Positions 46,742-60,500 of a stretch of DNA of 64,000 bases are shown piece by piece. The notes under the pieces are model-generated. The model saw only the letters and a list, made by a program, of their open reading frames with translations. It was not told the origin of the DNA and made no database searches. Position 1 is the first letter of the stretch. Each line of letters opens with the position of its first letter. Origin of the DNA: Leucogyrophana mollusca. Taxonomy: Eukaryota > Basidiomycota > Agaricomycetes > Boletales. The position numbers were made by a program, and so were the translations under genes. The stretch lies in NCBI GenBank assembly GCA_021014945.1, contig MU266385.1, positions 62,001 through 126,000 on the forward strand, written 5' to 3'.

Positions 46742-49700
46742 CTATGCGCCAGTCTCTTGTTGGAAAACGTCCACGTATCGACTCCGCACATTTCGCTTTG
46801 CTGCCTGTGACCTCGGTCGACCCGGTGGAGGTGGACCACCCAACGACGCCGACGGGGGTGGTGTACTCGGCATGGAAGCCGACGCGGGGGTGTTGGGCAT
46901 TGAGGAAAATTCCGCAGGGACCAGATTTGAACGCACACGCATTGGTGGCTTGTTTGGAGGCGAATTGGTCAAGTCAATGGCAGACGCAGAGCGCGGCGGC
47001 GGCGGCGTGGGTCCGGGAGCAGCTGGGAGACCTGCTGTTCTCCCAGGAGAAGCAGTCTGGGCTCGAGAAGGAGGAGGCGGTGGGGCAGCTGGCTTGACAT
47101 CCTCGGCTCCAGCCTAAAAGGAAGATAAGTAACGATTTAATAGAAAGCGCCCGAAATGCCGACCTTCTTGTTAACCCAGCGTTTCAACTCCTTGTCATAG
47201 TAAAAGCTGGTTTCCTCTCCAAGACTTGCTTTCACTGGGCCAGGTTGTGCGTCACCTCGTTTCCAGAAGCGGCTGAGCCATGAACCCGATGCTGCCGCTG
47301 GCGGAGCAGCAGGGGGTCTGACCTCTGCAAGTCGGATTTAGTAAGTGAGCGATAATCTATGCTAAATCACTGACCGGGTGTATCTTGCGTCTTGGCTGTT
47401 TCCGTTGGGGACGACGACGGCACCCCCTCATCTTCCATTTTCGCTTCAGAACGATCACGTTTGGTGCTGTTCCCCAAACCAAGGTCATCATCATCCTCGT
47501 CATCGTGGCTCGGTTGTCGGTGCTGGGACGCAGGAGGGCTTGGTGTCACAGAGAGGGCAGGGTCGTCCATGAGAGATATGAAACCTTCGGACGAGGGTTG
47601 GTAATCGTTGACTTGGTGGAAAGTAGCTGCCGTCGGTGTTGATGCCGAGTCCGCACTATTGAGAGAATTCCACCATCCTGACCCTGATCCCGACTCTTCT
47701 TGATTGGGTCCTTCTTCTGCTGTGATCTCGAGGGAAGGCTTTCGTGGCAATGTATCGTTAGCATAGGCGGAGGCATAGCCGTTAGGAGCGGCGTGTCCGT
47801 TGCCTATTTGCACATATGGCGAGTATGTCGATGTCGACGCAGAGTTCACGTAGGGTTGCTGGGGTGCTGGAGAAGAATTCCTCGCCGGCCGATAATACTC
47901 CATCGCGGAAGAAGCGCGATCGATAGGTACATGAGCTTGCGTGGAGGTGATGGCCATGGCGGAACCACTTCTGCGTGGCGGAGCATTTCCAGACATGGAG
48001 TGGAGGTTCGTCATTGTGGGAGGCGGAGATGGGCTGGCAGAGTTTGTTGCAGACGATATTGTGCTGAAAGGGCCAGCAAAGGCTGATTGCTGATTACGCG
48101 ACGGCTCAACAGGGGGAGGAGAAGGATCGTCCCTTCCGCCCGCGATGAATTCCGTTAGACGCCCTTCTAACCAATTTCCGATACTGTCGAGGCTGGGTTT
48201 GCTCATCTTTCCACCTATCCAAGCTCCGGCCTTGCCAACATGAGACACTCCAATGAGGCGGTCAGCGAGTCCTTTTAGCTGGTCTGAGAGCACGGCATTG
48301 AAGTAGGGCGAAGGGCGGCCCATCGATCCCGAAATTGCTTCGCAATACCTTCGAGAGCGTGAGTCTCATAACGAGAGGAAGGGTGACGATCTATGTACTG
48401 ACCTGGTCGCTGCTTGAACGTGACCCATTTCTGAGAGATATGACGCCCGAATCATCTTGTAGGCTTGCAAATGAGGGAATCCATGGAAGGGTTCCTGTCC
48501 TTTCACAGAAGGCTTCAAAGAGAAGGCGAACTCTGTAATCTCAGAAAATATGATTGGGTCGGGGTCCTTGGTAAACACCGGCCAAGAGTGAGGGTTCCGT
48601 GAGCCCACCAGGATTATTCTGGTTGACGGGCTACCAACACCACCCATAGAGGATGTTTGAGGAGAGAGCAGGTAACTGAAAAACGGTCGGTAAGCTTGTA
48701 CTTCAGGCGATAAGTGAAGTACAGACCAAGCATGTGCAGCCTCGACAAAATTGTGGGAAACCAGATAGTCCCCCAAAGCAGTCAGCGTCGCAGAGCACTC
48801 TGCCGTCAAAGGACTAGAGACTATAGTCGCAACTATTTCTGGCCATTTGGAAAGGGAATCGGGAGGTATTTGAGCTGTCACAGCAGGCGCCGGGAAGTTT
48901 GGAGACATGGGCGTGATGTGAGGCATTGGCGGGGCAGGAACTTGGAGGGTACCTGCAGTTCTAGAGAGCAAATTTGTGGGGACCAATTCCTTGACTGCAT
49001 AGAAGTTCGCGTCAAATCAGCAAGATCTGCAACTAATGTACTGACCTGCTGCCGGTCCTTGGCCTGAGAACAAGCTATAGGCGACTCGAAGCCATTCTCT
49101 ACTATTCGTCGGGGACGAGACACGCTCCTGACCTCGTAGTGTGGTCCCTCTTTTCACGCTTTCCTGTGATCCCAGCTCCGTCTTGAGAAACTCTTGAACA
49201 ACTTCTTTCCACGCTTCTTTATCAATACTACTGGCGATAACCATTGCATGGGCCCATAGCTTCTCGTCGAGAGCGAAATGGTAAGCTTGTCGGCGCTCAC
49301 CACGGATAAGAAATTCTTGGATCTTATCAAGAGCAGAGGGCAGTAGCGTAGAAACAGCAATAGGAGCCTCGTTAATGCTAGAAACGGCAGAGTTCAGACC
49401 ATATGCGTTCGGAATCGGTGAGGTGAACGACGGTGGAGAAAGATTGCTGGCGCCGTCTTGGTTTGGCTCGGCGGGAGAAGAGAGCCGTGGAATAATTGCG
49501 GCTCGTACAGCAGCATCAATTTGCGCGCTAAATGCAATTCAGGAAAGTGGCCCACGCAACGAATAGCACCAGTGCGCACCTTCCGGATAGAACACCGTCG
49601 TTTTCCACCAAGACCTTCAGCAACTTTACGAGGGCCAATTTGTCCTCCAGGTGCTGCTTCTCAACACCGTCGGAAATGTATGACACACCGCGCGATATCT

Positions 49701-52323
49701 CCTCCGATCGTTCCTCCAAGTATTTTATTACCCTACTCTTTTTCGTCTTCACTTGAGCTGAAGCACCAGTACGCACCAGCCCGGTGACGGGAGTGCCAGG
49801 GTCAGAGAGCAGGGGACCGGGGTAAGTAGCCGATGATGACTCAAGTACCGCTTCCGGTAATACTTTGTGAAGGACACGGACTTGGATATCGGTAGACCGA
49901 CGAGAAGAAAGCGCAACGTCAAAACCGGTCATCAAGTCCGCCGCGTCGTGGAAGCAAGTGATTACTTTCCCGCCGAATCCAAAGCTGATAATAGGTGCGC
50001 GGGATGATGTGCGCCCGAGGGGATCATTCGCTCCGACCAAAGAGGGAGAGGGCGCATAAGGAGGGCGAGCTGGCGGGGACATGTAAATCTCCTGAGCGAT
50101 AGGATAGGCGCTGACACTCCCGTAAGACCCAGGTTCGCTAGGATATCTGGAAGATAGGCCTCCGTAGTCTCCGCGTTTACTCGGGATGTCCAATGAACCG
50201 GAGCCCGCAGAAAATGTGGAACCATTAGAACTCGACCGCCCCCGTAAGTTCGATGGAATGTGAGATTGGGAAGCCTTCGGGGGAGCGTAATGGTCAGGAG
50301 CAGGGGATCCTTGCTGGGACCGAGCAGCGATAGGAGAGACTGTCCTCTCAACACCTGCGTGGGACCTCACGTTGTGCGGTGCTGAGTGAGGGACAGCGGA
50401 AGTCGCCGTGACATGGGGACCGCCGGCTGCTTGCTGGACATTCAACGACCGAACCGAGCTAGGAGAAGTTGTCCTGGGCACGGCGGGAGCGTACGGCGAC
50501 GGGTCGTAAGGATTTACAGGTTTAGCACTGATGTTGGGAGAGTACGAGCCCTGCCCAGTAGAGTCAACGATGTTTCCACGGAGAGGAGACGATACTCTCG
50601 GCACAGGACCGCGATGAGAAGAGGTGTTTGAACCAAGTGAGCCAGTTCTCGAATGAACCGATGTAGGCCTAGGAGATGCTCTCCCGTTGGCCAAGACGCT
50701 GTCCTGACGATATTGGGCCGCTTTGAGTGGCGAGGACGGAGGACTGGATGGGGGTGATCCAAAGCCGTTTGGCTCTCCGCCCCTGGCGGTGTTGCCGATG
50801 GGTGCTGGGGAGGATGACTTGTACGATGGCATGTCGTCTCGACCAGGCTGATGGGGGAAATACGAGTTGCCGGGCTGGTTCAAGGACGACGGAGATCCTT
50901 CAAAGAGGCCTCCTTCCGGATCATCCCAGGACATCTCGTCACGAGCAAGGCTAGAAGAGATTCCACTCTCCTGAGACTCCTCCGGCTGGGACGGAGAATA
51001 CGAATGCTGAACCTGTAGGATACCATTGGCGTGTACTTCGTCATCATACGCGCCGCTAGGGGTTGGGCGAGGAGTAGGAGCCTCCTCCTGTAGCTCTGGG
51101 TTCGAAAAGGGCTGGGGCGGCGTTGCGGGTGGGATATGCTGAGGGGAATGGGTCGCCCTCGGCGGAGCGTGTCCTCCATCGTAGGAAGTCTCGCCGCGCA
51201 GTCCACCCCATGTAGCACCATTTGGCTGCCTTGTCTGCGAATTCCATTCGTGCTGACCTATCGCCTCAGGGTAGCCATTGGGTGTATACGAATAGGGTTG
51301 GTGGTGCGGCGAAGCCCCTTGATTCGAGGCGGAATTGTGAGCATATTGGGGGCTAATAGAAGAGGGTGGCGGGGGCGGTGGTGATGTCATAGCTGGTGCA
51401 TATTGATTTGGAGGGAGATAGGTCTGGTGGCCTATCGCGGGGGATACAGACCCCGGAGCACGAGCACTAACTGCGCGCTTGGATACTTTAGGCGGTGGAA
51501 GAGGTGGGTCATAAGCGTTCGATGTCTTAGGTCGATACACAGCGGCTGATACGGGTGGAGGAACAGGTTGGGCTGCTGGGATACTTGGCGGCGGAGGCAT
51601 TGGCGCTGCAGCGTACGAAGGGGCCGTGTATGAGTGAGTTACCGAGGTCGGAGGTGGCTTGTACTGGTCATACGCGGGTTGAGGGTGTGAAGGAGCGGGG
51701 GGCTGATAAGGCATGTAAGCACTCGATGTGTTACCCGTCGGCTTATAAGGGTCGTAGGCACTTTGGGCCGGCGTGTATTGCGGGGTAGAATACTGGTGAA
51801 CACTCGGTGGCTGATAAGCGGAGGCGTTAGAAGCAGGGGTATACGGGTCGTAAGAAGAGCTAGGAACACTATAAGAGTTATGAACCTCTTGCACTGGCAG
51901 GGAGTTAGCATGGGAAACGGCTTGAGATAACGCAGACTTACCTGGTTGAGTGGTGGGTACAGGGACCTGATCATAGGCATTTACATGGATAGACTCAGTA
52001 TTCCATTCCTGCGGCCGGTCGTAGCTCGAGGCCTCTGCGCCCGAGGGCTGCGAATAGTCTGAGGAGTAGCCCAGGGCTGGCTGAGCCGACCAAGAATCCT
52101 CCTGGAAATTTTTAGAGGGCAGATCCTCTGCGCCGAACAAGCTGGAGGCATCTTGACCCATGCTATAGAGATGAGAAGGAGAAGTCTGCTGTCCGTGTTC
52201 GTGCACCGCCAAGCCAGTTGCTGGTGTCGTGTCCGTTTCCTCATTCCCGATGACCGCAAATGGATCTGGCCCCGAATTGCCATCTGAACCAAAGAGCGAG
52301 GCCGCAGCTTCCACGGTGCTCAT
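46742..52323 (-). CDS. sec16: COPII assembly scaffold Sec16
   Basis: Sec16 organises ER exit sites and COPII vesicle formation. Six exons (49580-52323, 49046-49527, 48403-48994, 47375-48348, 47164-47324, 46742-47113) encode 1,774 residues. The first 700 residues are disordered, rich in Tyr, Pro, Ser and Gln. A central conserved domain begins near residue 760, followed by the ancestral coatomer element (HFALDEKLWAHAMVIA, AWSVLHLSPE, LQAYKMIRASYLSEMG). The C-terminal part has PYFNAVLSDQLKG, GEETSFYYDKELKRWVNKK and a basic Pro-rich end. The start ATG at 52323 was chosen because MSTVEAAASLFG is typical for the family; an upstream in-frame ATG at 52395 would add 24 residues. Confidence 0.95.
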
Positions 52324-52899
52324 GTTTTCAACGTTCTGTCCTGCAGGCCAGTCGAGCTCGTGGTGTTGGAGAAAATGCGCAAGGTGACGTTTCACTGAGA
52401 GCCAAGCACCCCAGCATCGGCTGTAACAGTAATATACGTGTTTGTTCCGGTTTGCATTTTCTCAGTTGCCGAACTCATTGGTCACTGTAGCTTAGGCTAT
52501 TACTTACAAGTCGGTAATTGTCAGTAACTGGAGCTAATGATTTGCAGCATTCGAGTTTATCACTCTCGGACTTCAAGTGAGATGAAATCCATGACCATTA
52601 CGAACGGTGTGCTCAGGTATATATACTTATGTTATGTACCAGTGTGAAAAGAAACAAGGACAGATTTGTGGAGAAAGCAAGTGTCCACAAGTAAGATGAT
52701 CGACATGAACAATGAACAACTATGAACAATGAAGTGTGCAAGATATCCAACTGATGAATGAAGGTGTGTGGATTACGAGTGTTCATGTGAGAGTAATGGT
52801 GGTGGGTGAGTGATTGCGCAGAGAAGAATTGATGCGAGTGTAGTAACATAGCATTGCGATCAGAAAAAAATGGAAATGAAAAATCGATGCGGCGCGAAA
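52324..52899. other. Gap between sec16 start and Pumilio stop (576 bp)
   Basis: Upstream region of sec16 and 3' flank of the Pumilio gene. On the minus strand it is pyrimidine-rich with short hydrophobic frames that lack motifs. I looked for a UGUANAUA-type Pumilio site near the Pumilio stop and did not find a clear one. Confidence 0.55.
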
Positions 52900-55800
52900 T
52901 TAGTTGGTTTGAGATATGGAGGGATAATCAGCGGGTTTGTCAGACGGCTTCGAACAACTTCTCTCCAAGAGGCGCTCAACTGCAACACATATCAGCGGTA
53001 GCTACGGTTGAGTTCAAATACAACGTACTCGATATCAGATGCTTGCTGTAGGCACTCGAATAACGACGCATGGTCACGAGCTGGGGACGGATCTTGTTGA
53101 TTAACATCTCTTTCTGATCAGCATCGGCAACGGTGAGCGCCCGTTGAAGAACGTAGTCTATAAAAGTATAAGCATCGAGAATGAAATGGAACGATAAAGG
53201 CTGCTATACTCACTTGCGAACTGGTCCTTCATCATGGACACGATCGGGCTCACGCCATCCGCTTTAGGAGTTATTATCTCCTCGATGAGGATGCGACGCT
53301 CCTCAGCACCAGCCGTAATAAGAGCTTTTTCACAGACATTCGAGGCGAACTTGTGACGCGCCATGTTGAGCATCTGGCCACGCAATTTTGAGATAACTTG
53401 GGCCCGGTCCTGAGGTTTCCCCTGCTCGAGTACAAACTGAACGACGTAGTTCTGTATAATGAAAACGTGTAAGCGCAGTGGGCAGGCTGTCGATATTTTC
53501 TAACGCACCCCGAACTGGTCCTGCATCAAATTGATCATGTACTTGTGGAGCTCATCCATGAGTGGACGTGTTTGATCCTCCGGGAGATGCTCGAAACATC
53601 TCTGCAGGACTCGACAACCATAAGGATGGGTAGAGAGATCGTACACATTGCCCCGGAAGGAATTGACAAAGCCGAGACGATCAGGGGACACGCGCTCAAT
53701 CAACTTCTGGATCACCTGTAACAACAATGTGAGATGTAGTAGTAGACCTCGCCGGTAAACAGCGCGTACATGATTGCCATTCGCGTCCTTCACGCATTTG
53801 AGAACATGGGGGTCAAGTTCTTTCACGAAGGTGGCTTGCTGTTCAGGAAGAATAAACTCGACAGCCTATACATGTTTTGGCGTTCTGTAAGACACCATGC
53901 AAAAAGCAATTGTGAAACTGACCTTTTGCACTACACGACATCCGTACATCTGTAGCGAAAGTGGGAGAATGTGGCCTTCCATGGTGTTAGCCAAGACGGT
54001 CTTCTGAACTTGTGTTCCATGTTCGAACAACTTCTGGATCACCTGTTTTGCCGTCAGTCTCCTACCACCACCACACAAAGATAAACCAGCCCTACATAGT
54101 TGCCAAAGACATCTTGAATAAGCTGCAAGGTATTGTCTGGCACGATCTCATCGAAGACAGTTTGCTTCTCCTCGCTGGTGGCAGTCTCAAGTTTCTGCTG
54201 AATGAACCGCGAGCCGTGCTGATCACCGCTGAACTCCACGACACAGCCAAAGATATCCTAAACCTTTGGATAAGCTTTCAAGACGCGAGTAACCGCACAT
54301 GCAACATACCCTGAGCTCCCACTTGCGTGTCTTGTTGGCTCTGAACTCATCCAGCTGTGGGCTGCGCAATGCCAACGCGGCTTCAGTGTTGTCGTGGCGA
54401 CGCCCGACTCGCATGTTCTGGTGGTAGAACGGCATGGTGTGCGCAGCGGGACCGTACATCGTTCCATTATGAAGCATGAATGGACCACCGTAGTCTGGGG
54501 TGGCAGCATAAGCCTGCGTATAAAGGGGAGGCGATGAGTGCATGGTGGGATATAACATGTTCAGATGAGCTACCTGCTGCTGATGACCATACTACGCATT
54601 GACCATAAGCACAGTAAAAGGAAACCACAGCAAGAAACGAACCTGTTTCTTATCGGGCATACCGGCTGGTAAAGCCGCGCTGAGCTGAGGTGTCGGCATG
54701 GGAGACATAGTTGGATACATCATGGGTTGCACAGGATAGTAATACTGAGTTGGCGACCGTGCCGAAGCTGAAAAGTCGAAGTATACGCCTGACTGTTGGC
54801 CATTGGTATTATTAGGATGAATTGCTTGTGGTGATACGCCAGGGTATAGGCTTGCTGGAGAGGCATTGGGCATTCCGGTGGATGTGGGATATAACGAAGG
54901 GTCCGCAGGGCCACTGTATCCATATGCATAGTCGCTGTAAGGATCGCGCACTGCGCCATTAGAATAATGCGTGTAATCAACTTGTGGGAAGCCAGCGTAT
55001 GAGGAACGGGTTTGCGCCATCTGCGGTGGAGCTCGCCCGTGAAGAGCGACAGGAGAAATGGAAGATAGGTTGTTGTGCTGAGGAGCCGTGGGCTGTCGGT
55101 ATTGAGGTCCGTGATGATCATCCTCGACCGCCATGCCTCGAAGTCCAAGTGACAACTCATTGTCGACCATGGAAGAAACCTGCATGGAATCAAAGCCGCC
55201 ATTCTGATGTCCAAAGCCGGTGGATCCGAAGGTTCCAGGACCCGTAGGCGAGGCCGGGTATCTGTTGGGCCCGCTGGCGTCCTTCCCGAGACCATTATCG
55301 AACCGTTGAGGAGAGAATTGCCCGGGCTTAGCCGACGAGCGATCATCCTTTACAAGAAAGTATTAGCCGTGATCCGGGCCTTCTCAGTATCACTTACGAT
55401 TCGCGGGTTCGATAGCGCCGCCGCTTGTGCGGCAGTGGCCTGTCTCTGTTTCGTATGGTGCAACGACAGAGGGGAATTTGGATCCTACGTGACGACGTCA
55501 ACATTCGTGGAAGGTGATGGTTGAAGCGTTTACGGCTCACCAGCTGCGAGAAATCCTTCTTTTGTGGACTACCGTCCATGTCGTCCCAGGTCCCACTAGA
55601 CGCTCTTGGAGCACTCCAGCTCTCTCCCAGGTTGGCGCGGTAACCGTGTTCTCCCTGTGACGGCGACAAATCGTTAACACTCGTAGCTGATGAGATAGAC
55701 GCGTTCCGCTTAGAGGCAGGAGTCGCGGAACCCCATACCTGTGTCATCACGAAATTAGTTAATCTTGTATAGACGCCACTAGTCGGGCGACGTACCTGCC

Positions 55801-56040
55801 AACTTGAGTTTAGATTCTTAAGAGCCGCAGTCCCACTCATTCCAACTCCAAACATATTGTTCGTTGTAGTGGGTGTCAACATCCTCTGGGAGTGTGCCTG
55901 GAGGTATCGTAAGGAAAATTCATAGGAAGGAGCAGCATAACACAGCGTACGTTACCCGGTGAGGCAGAGGGAGAATGACCGGACGAACGCGTTGAAGAGC
56001 CGGAAGGCTTGCGCGAAGTATCTCCTTGGTGGGTCGACAT
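52900..56040 (-). CDS. Pumilio-family (PUF) RNA-binding protein
   Basis: PUF proteins bind UGUA-type elements in 3' UTRs and repress or localise mRNAs. Thirteen exons encode 831 residues: 55951-56040, 55796-55897, 55541-55738, 55398-55484, 54643-55347, 54310-54591, 54096-54257, 53923-54042, 53770-53865, 53509-53715, 53214-53451, 53029-53157, 52900-52979. The N-terminal 480 residues are disordered and rich in Ser, Gln, Tyr and Pro. Eight Pumilio repeats fill the C-terminal 350 residues, with typical pieces [91 protein letters not shown] and QFANYVLQRAL, then [13 protein letters not shown]. These residues match canonical five-base-contact repeats. Nine or more introns fall inside the repeat region. 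Confidence 0.95.
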
Positions 56041-57536
56041 GGTAGACAACGAGCCAAATTATTTGCGCACTTGAGAGAGGCGTTAGGGAGATGGGGATCG
56101 GAAAGAAAGAGAAGGTGCGCTCACAGAAAAAGAAAAAGACAGCGAAAAGCAGATTATAGAGTTTTAACGGATGTTGGAATTAGCTGGAAATGGAGAGGTT
56201 CGGGTTAGTGACGAATGAACACGTTGGAACAAAGGGAGCAAGTGGAGTTCCGGAACGCAGAGCGAGCCCGTACGCGTTTAAGAACGAGGCGAACTCTGCC
56301 GGATTTTCGTAACGGGTGCTAGGATATGGTGCTAGTCGGGGCACGACGCGTGAAATGATGGTATGTGTGTACAGAAAGACTCACCAGAGGAATATACCGA
56401 AAGATACGCCTGTACTGAACCACACTCCTCTGCCCTCGAGTAATTAAAGAGAAAGAGAGAGGAAGCGACGCGCCTACGTTCGGTCGCGCTGCAGGGGAAG
56501 CACAGAGAAAAAAAACGAAAGGAAGGTAGATTTCGGTGATATTTCTACCACGAATATTGGAACGGGATATTGAATGGGGAGGGATTTGGTTCCGCAGAAA
56601 CCGCAAATAGTTCCGTTCAGGGAGGTGCCGTCGACGTTTTTCGTGAATATTTTGGCCGAAAGTCGCGGTCCCAGCGAGCAATGGCCCTCGTTTGCACACC
56701 AATTTACCACACAGCCATCATAGGTCCCCGCGCTCGCCTATACCCGAATAATTTTTTGCAGGGTTCCAACCGGGTCCGTTACAATTTTCTGATACTGCCG
56801 CGCTCTTCTTGACAAACTGCTCTGCCTTCTCGAGTTCTTTTCGCTGACTTCTGAAAAGAACCCGATCGCTCGCTTCTCCTCCGGTCATAACTTTATCTCG
56901 CTCCCCAATAGTCCACCTCGTCGGGTCCGTCTCTGCCACTGCAATAGTTTGCACTGGCCGACGGGGCTGTTTCCCTTCGCCACGTCCAACAGCTCTCGAA
57001 AGCTGTGACCTCCGGCAAACCCAACCTGCACTTTCCCCCAGGTCTAGGTCCCTACGAGCGCCAGGATCGCACCCGTTTCAAATGTCCAAGCCAAGGTCCT
57101 TATGACATACAGGTGTAATGCAGATCAATCAATTTTCCCTAAGTTGCTGTTCACACACATTGACCCGTGTCCAGGGACGCCCACCTGATCATCTTCACAT
57201 CCCCGAGACACGATAACGTCCCCAGAGCCAGAAAAGTATAGCCTACTCTACAGAATTTCTTATCTGGTCCAGTGCCACTCCGCGACATGGTCGTCCCCAC
57301 CCCGACGGGTATCCAGCAACGAAGCAAAAATGTATTAGGAGACTTGTAAGGAACGATGAGATAGTAGATGGCGATGCGACAAGATACGAGACAGCCGAGG
57401 GTATCGTGAGCTGTGCGAAAACAAACCAAAGCAGGACGTCTAACTTCCTCGAGAGTTGAAAAACCACGATGCACGCTTTGCTGTGTGGTCAATAGAGTCT
57501 CGGATTAGAACTGCGGGTAACCGGCAACGTGACAAG
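56041..57536. other. Large gap upstream of the Pumilio gene (1,496 bp)
   Basis: Both flanking genes are on the minus strand, so this region can hold a long Pumilio promoter and 5' leader plus the kinesin 3' end. About 56055-56165 is strongly pyrimidine-rich on the sense strand, directly upstream of the Pumilio ATG, as is common in fungal promoters. No conserved coding segment is seen. Confidence 0.55.
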
Positions 57537-60500
57537 TTACGACTTACCACCACTGATCCGGGCCGAGAACATACAGAGATGTGACAATAAGACATGCATG
57601 GCTTGAGCGGCTGTTCTGTAGCGAATGATGTAAATACTCACCTTCCCTCTTCATTCTGAAGTCTGGCAAGGGGATTCGCTGACGTTGCACCGCCTCCCGA
57701 CACAGGTACTGGATTGTTATTACCACCGGACGCAGCCGCAGAACCTCCGCCACCTCTCAAAGGCTTAGCGATACGACCAAAGCTCAGCGTTGGTGCGTTG
57801 GAGGCTTTTTGTGCTACAGTTTTGAGAAATGAGTCTAAAGACATTGATAAGCATGCAGTGCTTACCACGTGCTTGCTCAAGCCTTTCTTTGACGGACTGT
57901 AATTGTGCTTCAAATTTCTGGTTTTGGAGAGCCAAGCGACGGTCCGCATCTTGGAGCAGGTTCTCCAAATTCTGTATGCGCTCGTTACGGGCAAGCAATT
58001 TGCGCTCAGCAATCCCAGCTTCCTTCTTTAGGGCGGAATTCTGGTCAACCAGCTAGGAAGAGACTTGGTCTCAGCATGGAAGGTAGATATGAACGTGGCA
58101 GACTTACCTGTTTCTGGACTACTGTCAGTTGCTCTAGATTGCGCTCCAAGAACGCCATCTTCTTCTGCTGTGCTTTGGTGTTGCTATTGCGAATGACGTT
58201 GTTGTACTGCTCCTTTATTTCATCCAGCTGGATCTCCAGCTCAACGACCTGCCGTCATCGTCAATTAACCACGCAGACATGCAGTCATATAGAAACAAAC
58301 TTTTTCGCAACGGTTCTGGAGATCCCGCATAAGGGACTTCTTGACGCCGTCAAACTCGGCCAACTGCACATTGATGGCCTTCCGTGTTCGCTCTAGGTCC
58401 TGGGCGCTTTCCGCCAGATTCTTGCCACCCTCGATCCCAGCGGACGTAACGGCAAACGCGCGCTATGAATGAAAAAAAAGGGTCAGGTCATCACGCAAGG
58501 GCTAGGCAAAACTGTTCCGACGGACTTTGAGCTCTTCGTTCACGCTCTTCAGACTGTCAATTGACGCGTTGAGAGTGCGGATCTCATTCCCTTTCAGTTC
58601 GAGCTGCTGCTTGAGATCGGCGACTTCGTTGATAGTAGCCTCGCGTTTGGCCGCATATTGAGCCTCGAGCTTGTTCTAGGCAGACCTTAGCATCATAATC
58701 CATGACCCCTTATCAACCGTACTAACCTTGATATCGGCCATGGAGTCAGCAATGTCGGCATTGCTCGCCTCCTCGTCATGGATCGTCTTCTCTGTTGGGA
58801 TATGAATAACCTGATGAGTGCCTAGTTCAGCTAGAGGTGATAAGAACAAACCTAACAGCTCCTCGTAGTCCGCCTCCAAAGTGGAGATGCGTCCCTCTAA
58901 TTCATCTCGCCTCCGGGTAATCATCTCATTCTCCTCCTGGCTCTGGCGCAACCGATCTACAGTCTCGCGCATCAGAGATTGTCCCTCAGCCAACTGCCTT
59001 CTCGCAGCAACCACATCGTCGACAGTCAACGACGGAAGGGACTCCTGAGAGTCAACAGCATCCAATTTGGCGAGGAGCTGACGGAGCTGTTCATCCTTCT
59101 CGGAGAATGCGCCTTGCTGCAAATACGAGCCACGTCAGACACTGCAGTGATAATTGTGCGAACAGGAAATATTACCGCGTCGAACTTCGCCATCATCAGA
59201 GCCATCTTCTCCTGTTTGCGCTTCTCCTTGTCCTCCGCTGAGGCATCCTTCTGAGCACTGCGCATGTCCGTGATAACCTTCTTGAGCTCCTCCAGTTCGC
59301 TCTTCGAATCGAGGGCCTGTTCTTTGAGGATATCAATGGTAATAACGCCCTCCTTGTTGTCGTAGTCGAGTCGCTCGACTTGCAGGCGCAGTTCATTCAG
59401 CTGAGTAGACATCGATTTATTCTCCTGTGGTTGAGTGTGGTCAGCCAAAGCATAAATAATCGGGACTGGCACTAACATTGGATAATGATGCCTCTTGCTC
59501 TTTGAGGAATGCTAACTCCTCGCGGAGCTCCTTGACAAGCTTGTCTGCAGCCACCAACGAGCTCTCCTTCTCCGCCAGCTGATCGCTCAACTCGTTCTCC
59601 CTTCTCAAGAACTCCTCCCTCTCATCCTTCTCCAGCCCAACAACAGTGGGCGTCGGTGGACGGCTCTCGAGATCAGATCTCAAACCCTCGATGAGAGGGT
59701 TGACAGGGGTCATGCTGCGAGCCGTCGAAGGCGTTGGCGATGATGTGGGCTTCTTCGCCACCGTCGCAGATGATACAGGTTTGTCCGGGGTTGCCCATTC
59801 ACTCTGTTCAACATGTCCACCGGAGCGCCAGATCGCAAGTTCCGCTTCCAAGGCCTGGATGTACGACTGGTGTCGGGTATTTGCGAGGTTGGCCTTCGAT
59901 AGTAGACCTTTGAGCTCCAAGGGCGAGAGCTCTGCGTTAACGCGAGCCGTGTTCTTGATCGACTTAGCTCGGATACCAAAGCGAAGAGTGGAGAGAGTTT
60001 CCGCCTCGTTATATGCCGAAGGGGAACAGTTGATGATAAGTGTAGTGCGAGAGTTTCCTCCCAGCGATTCTTGCAGGATACGGGTAAGTTTCGAATCACG
60101 GTACGGGATGTGTTTGGCCTGAAAAGGCAGGCAAGACGTTTGCGCTTTACTGAAGATCGCACCTAGATTCACATAGTTACGTACCTTCGAATCGGTCAAT
60201 GCATTAATGACCATGCCGAGAGCAGAAAGGGATTTGTTGATCTTCTTCGCTTCTTCGAGAGTCTGCCCGGATGCACCTGTCTTGCCTACCTTCTCGGAAC
60301 CGGCAAGATCGACTAGATAGAGATTACCGCTCTTCTGTGCGCCGGTCTCTGTATTCCGTTGTTGGATTGTGATGAGGAATATTGAATGCGACCGAGAACT
60401 TTCGGCGTTCATGTCTGGGGTAGTTTTAAGCAATAGGGAGAGAGATAACAGAGAACGAGACACACTAGTGGAGGTGACGACTCTGGCGGCCCCTCCTTGT

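Noticed and set aside
47378..48086. Several long plus-strand frames with Arg/Ser-rich or hydrophobic translations
   Set aside because: They lie antisense to the low-complexity Sec16 C-terminal exon, whose codon bias creates open frames on the other strand.
59146..59170. Longer exon 9 of kinesin-1 reading through the intron
   Set aside because: The segment 59117-59175 has a clean GTAATA donor and TTTGCAG acceptor, and removing it restores the coiled-coil frame.
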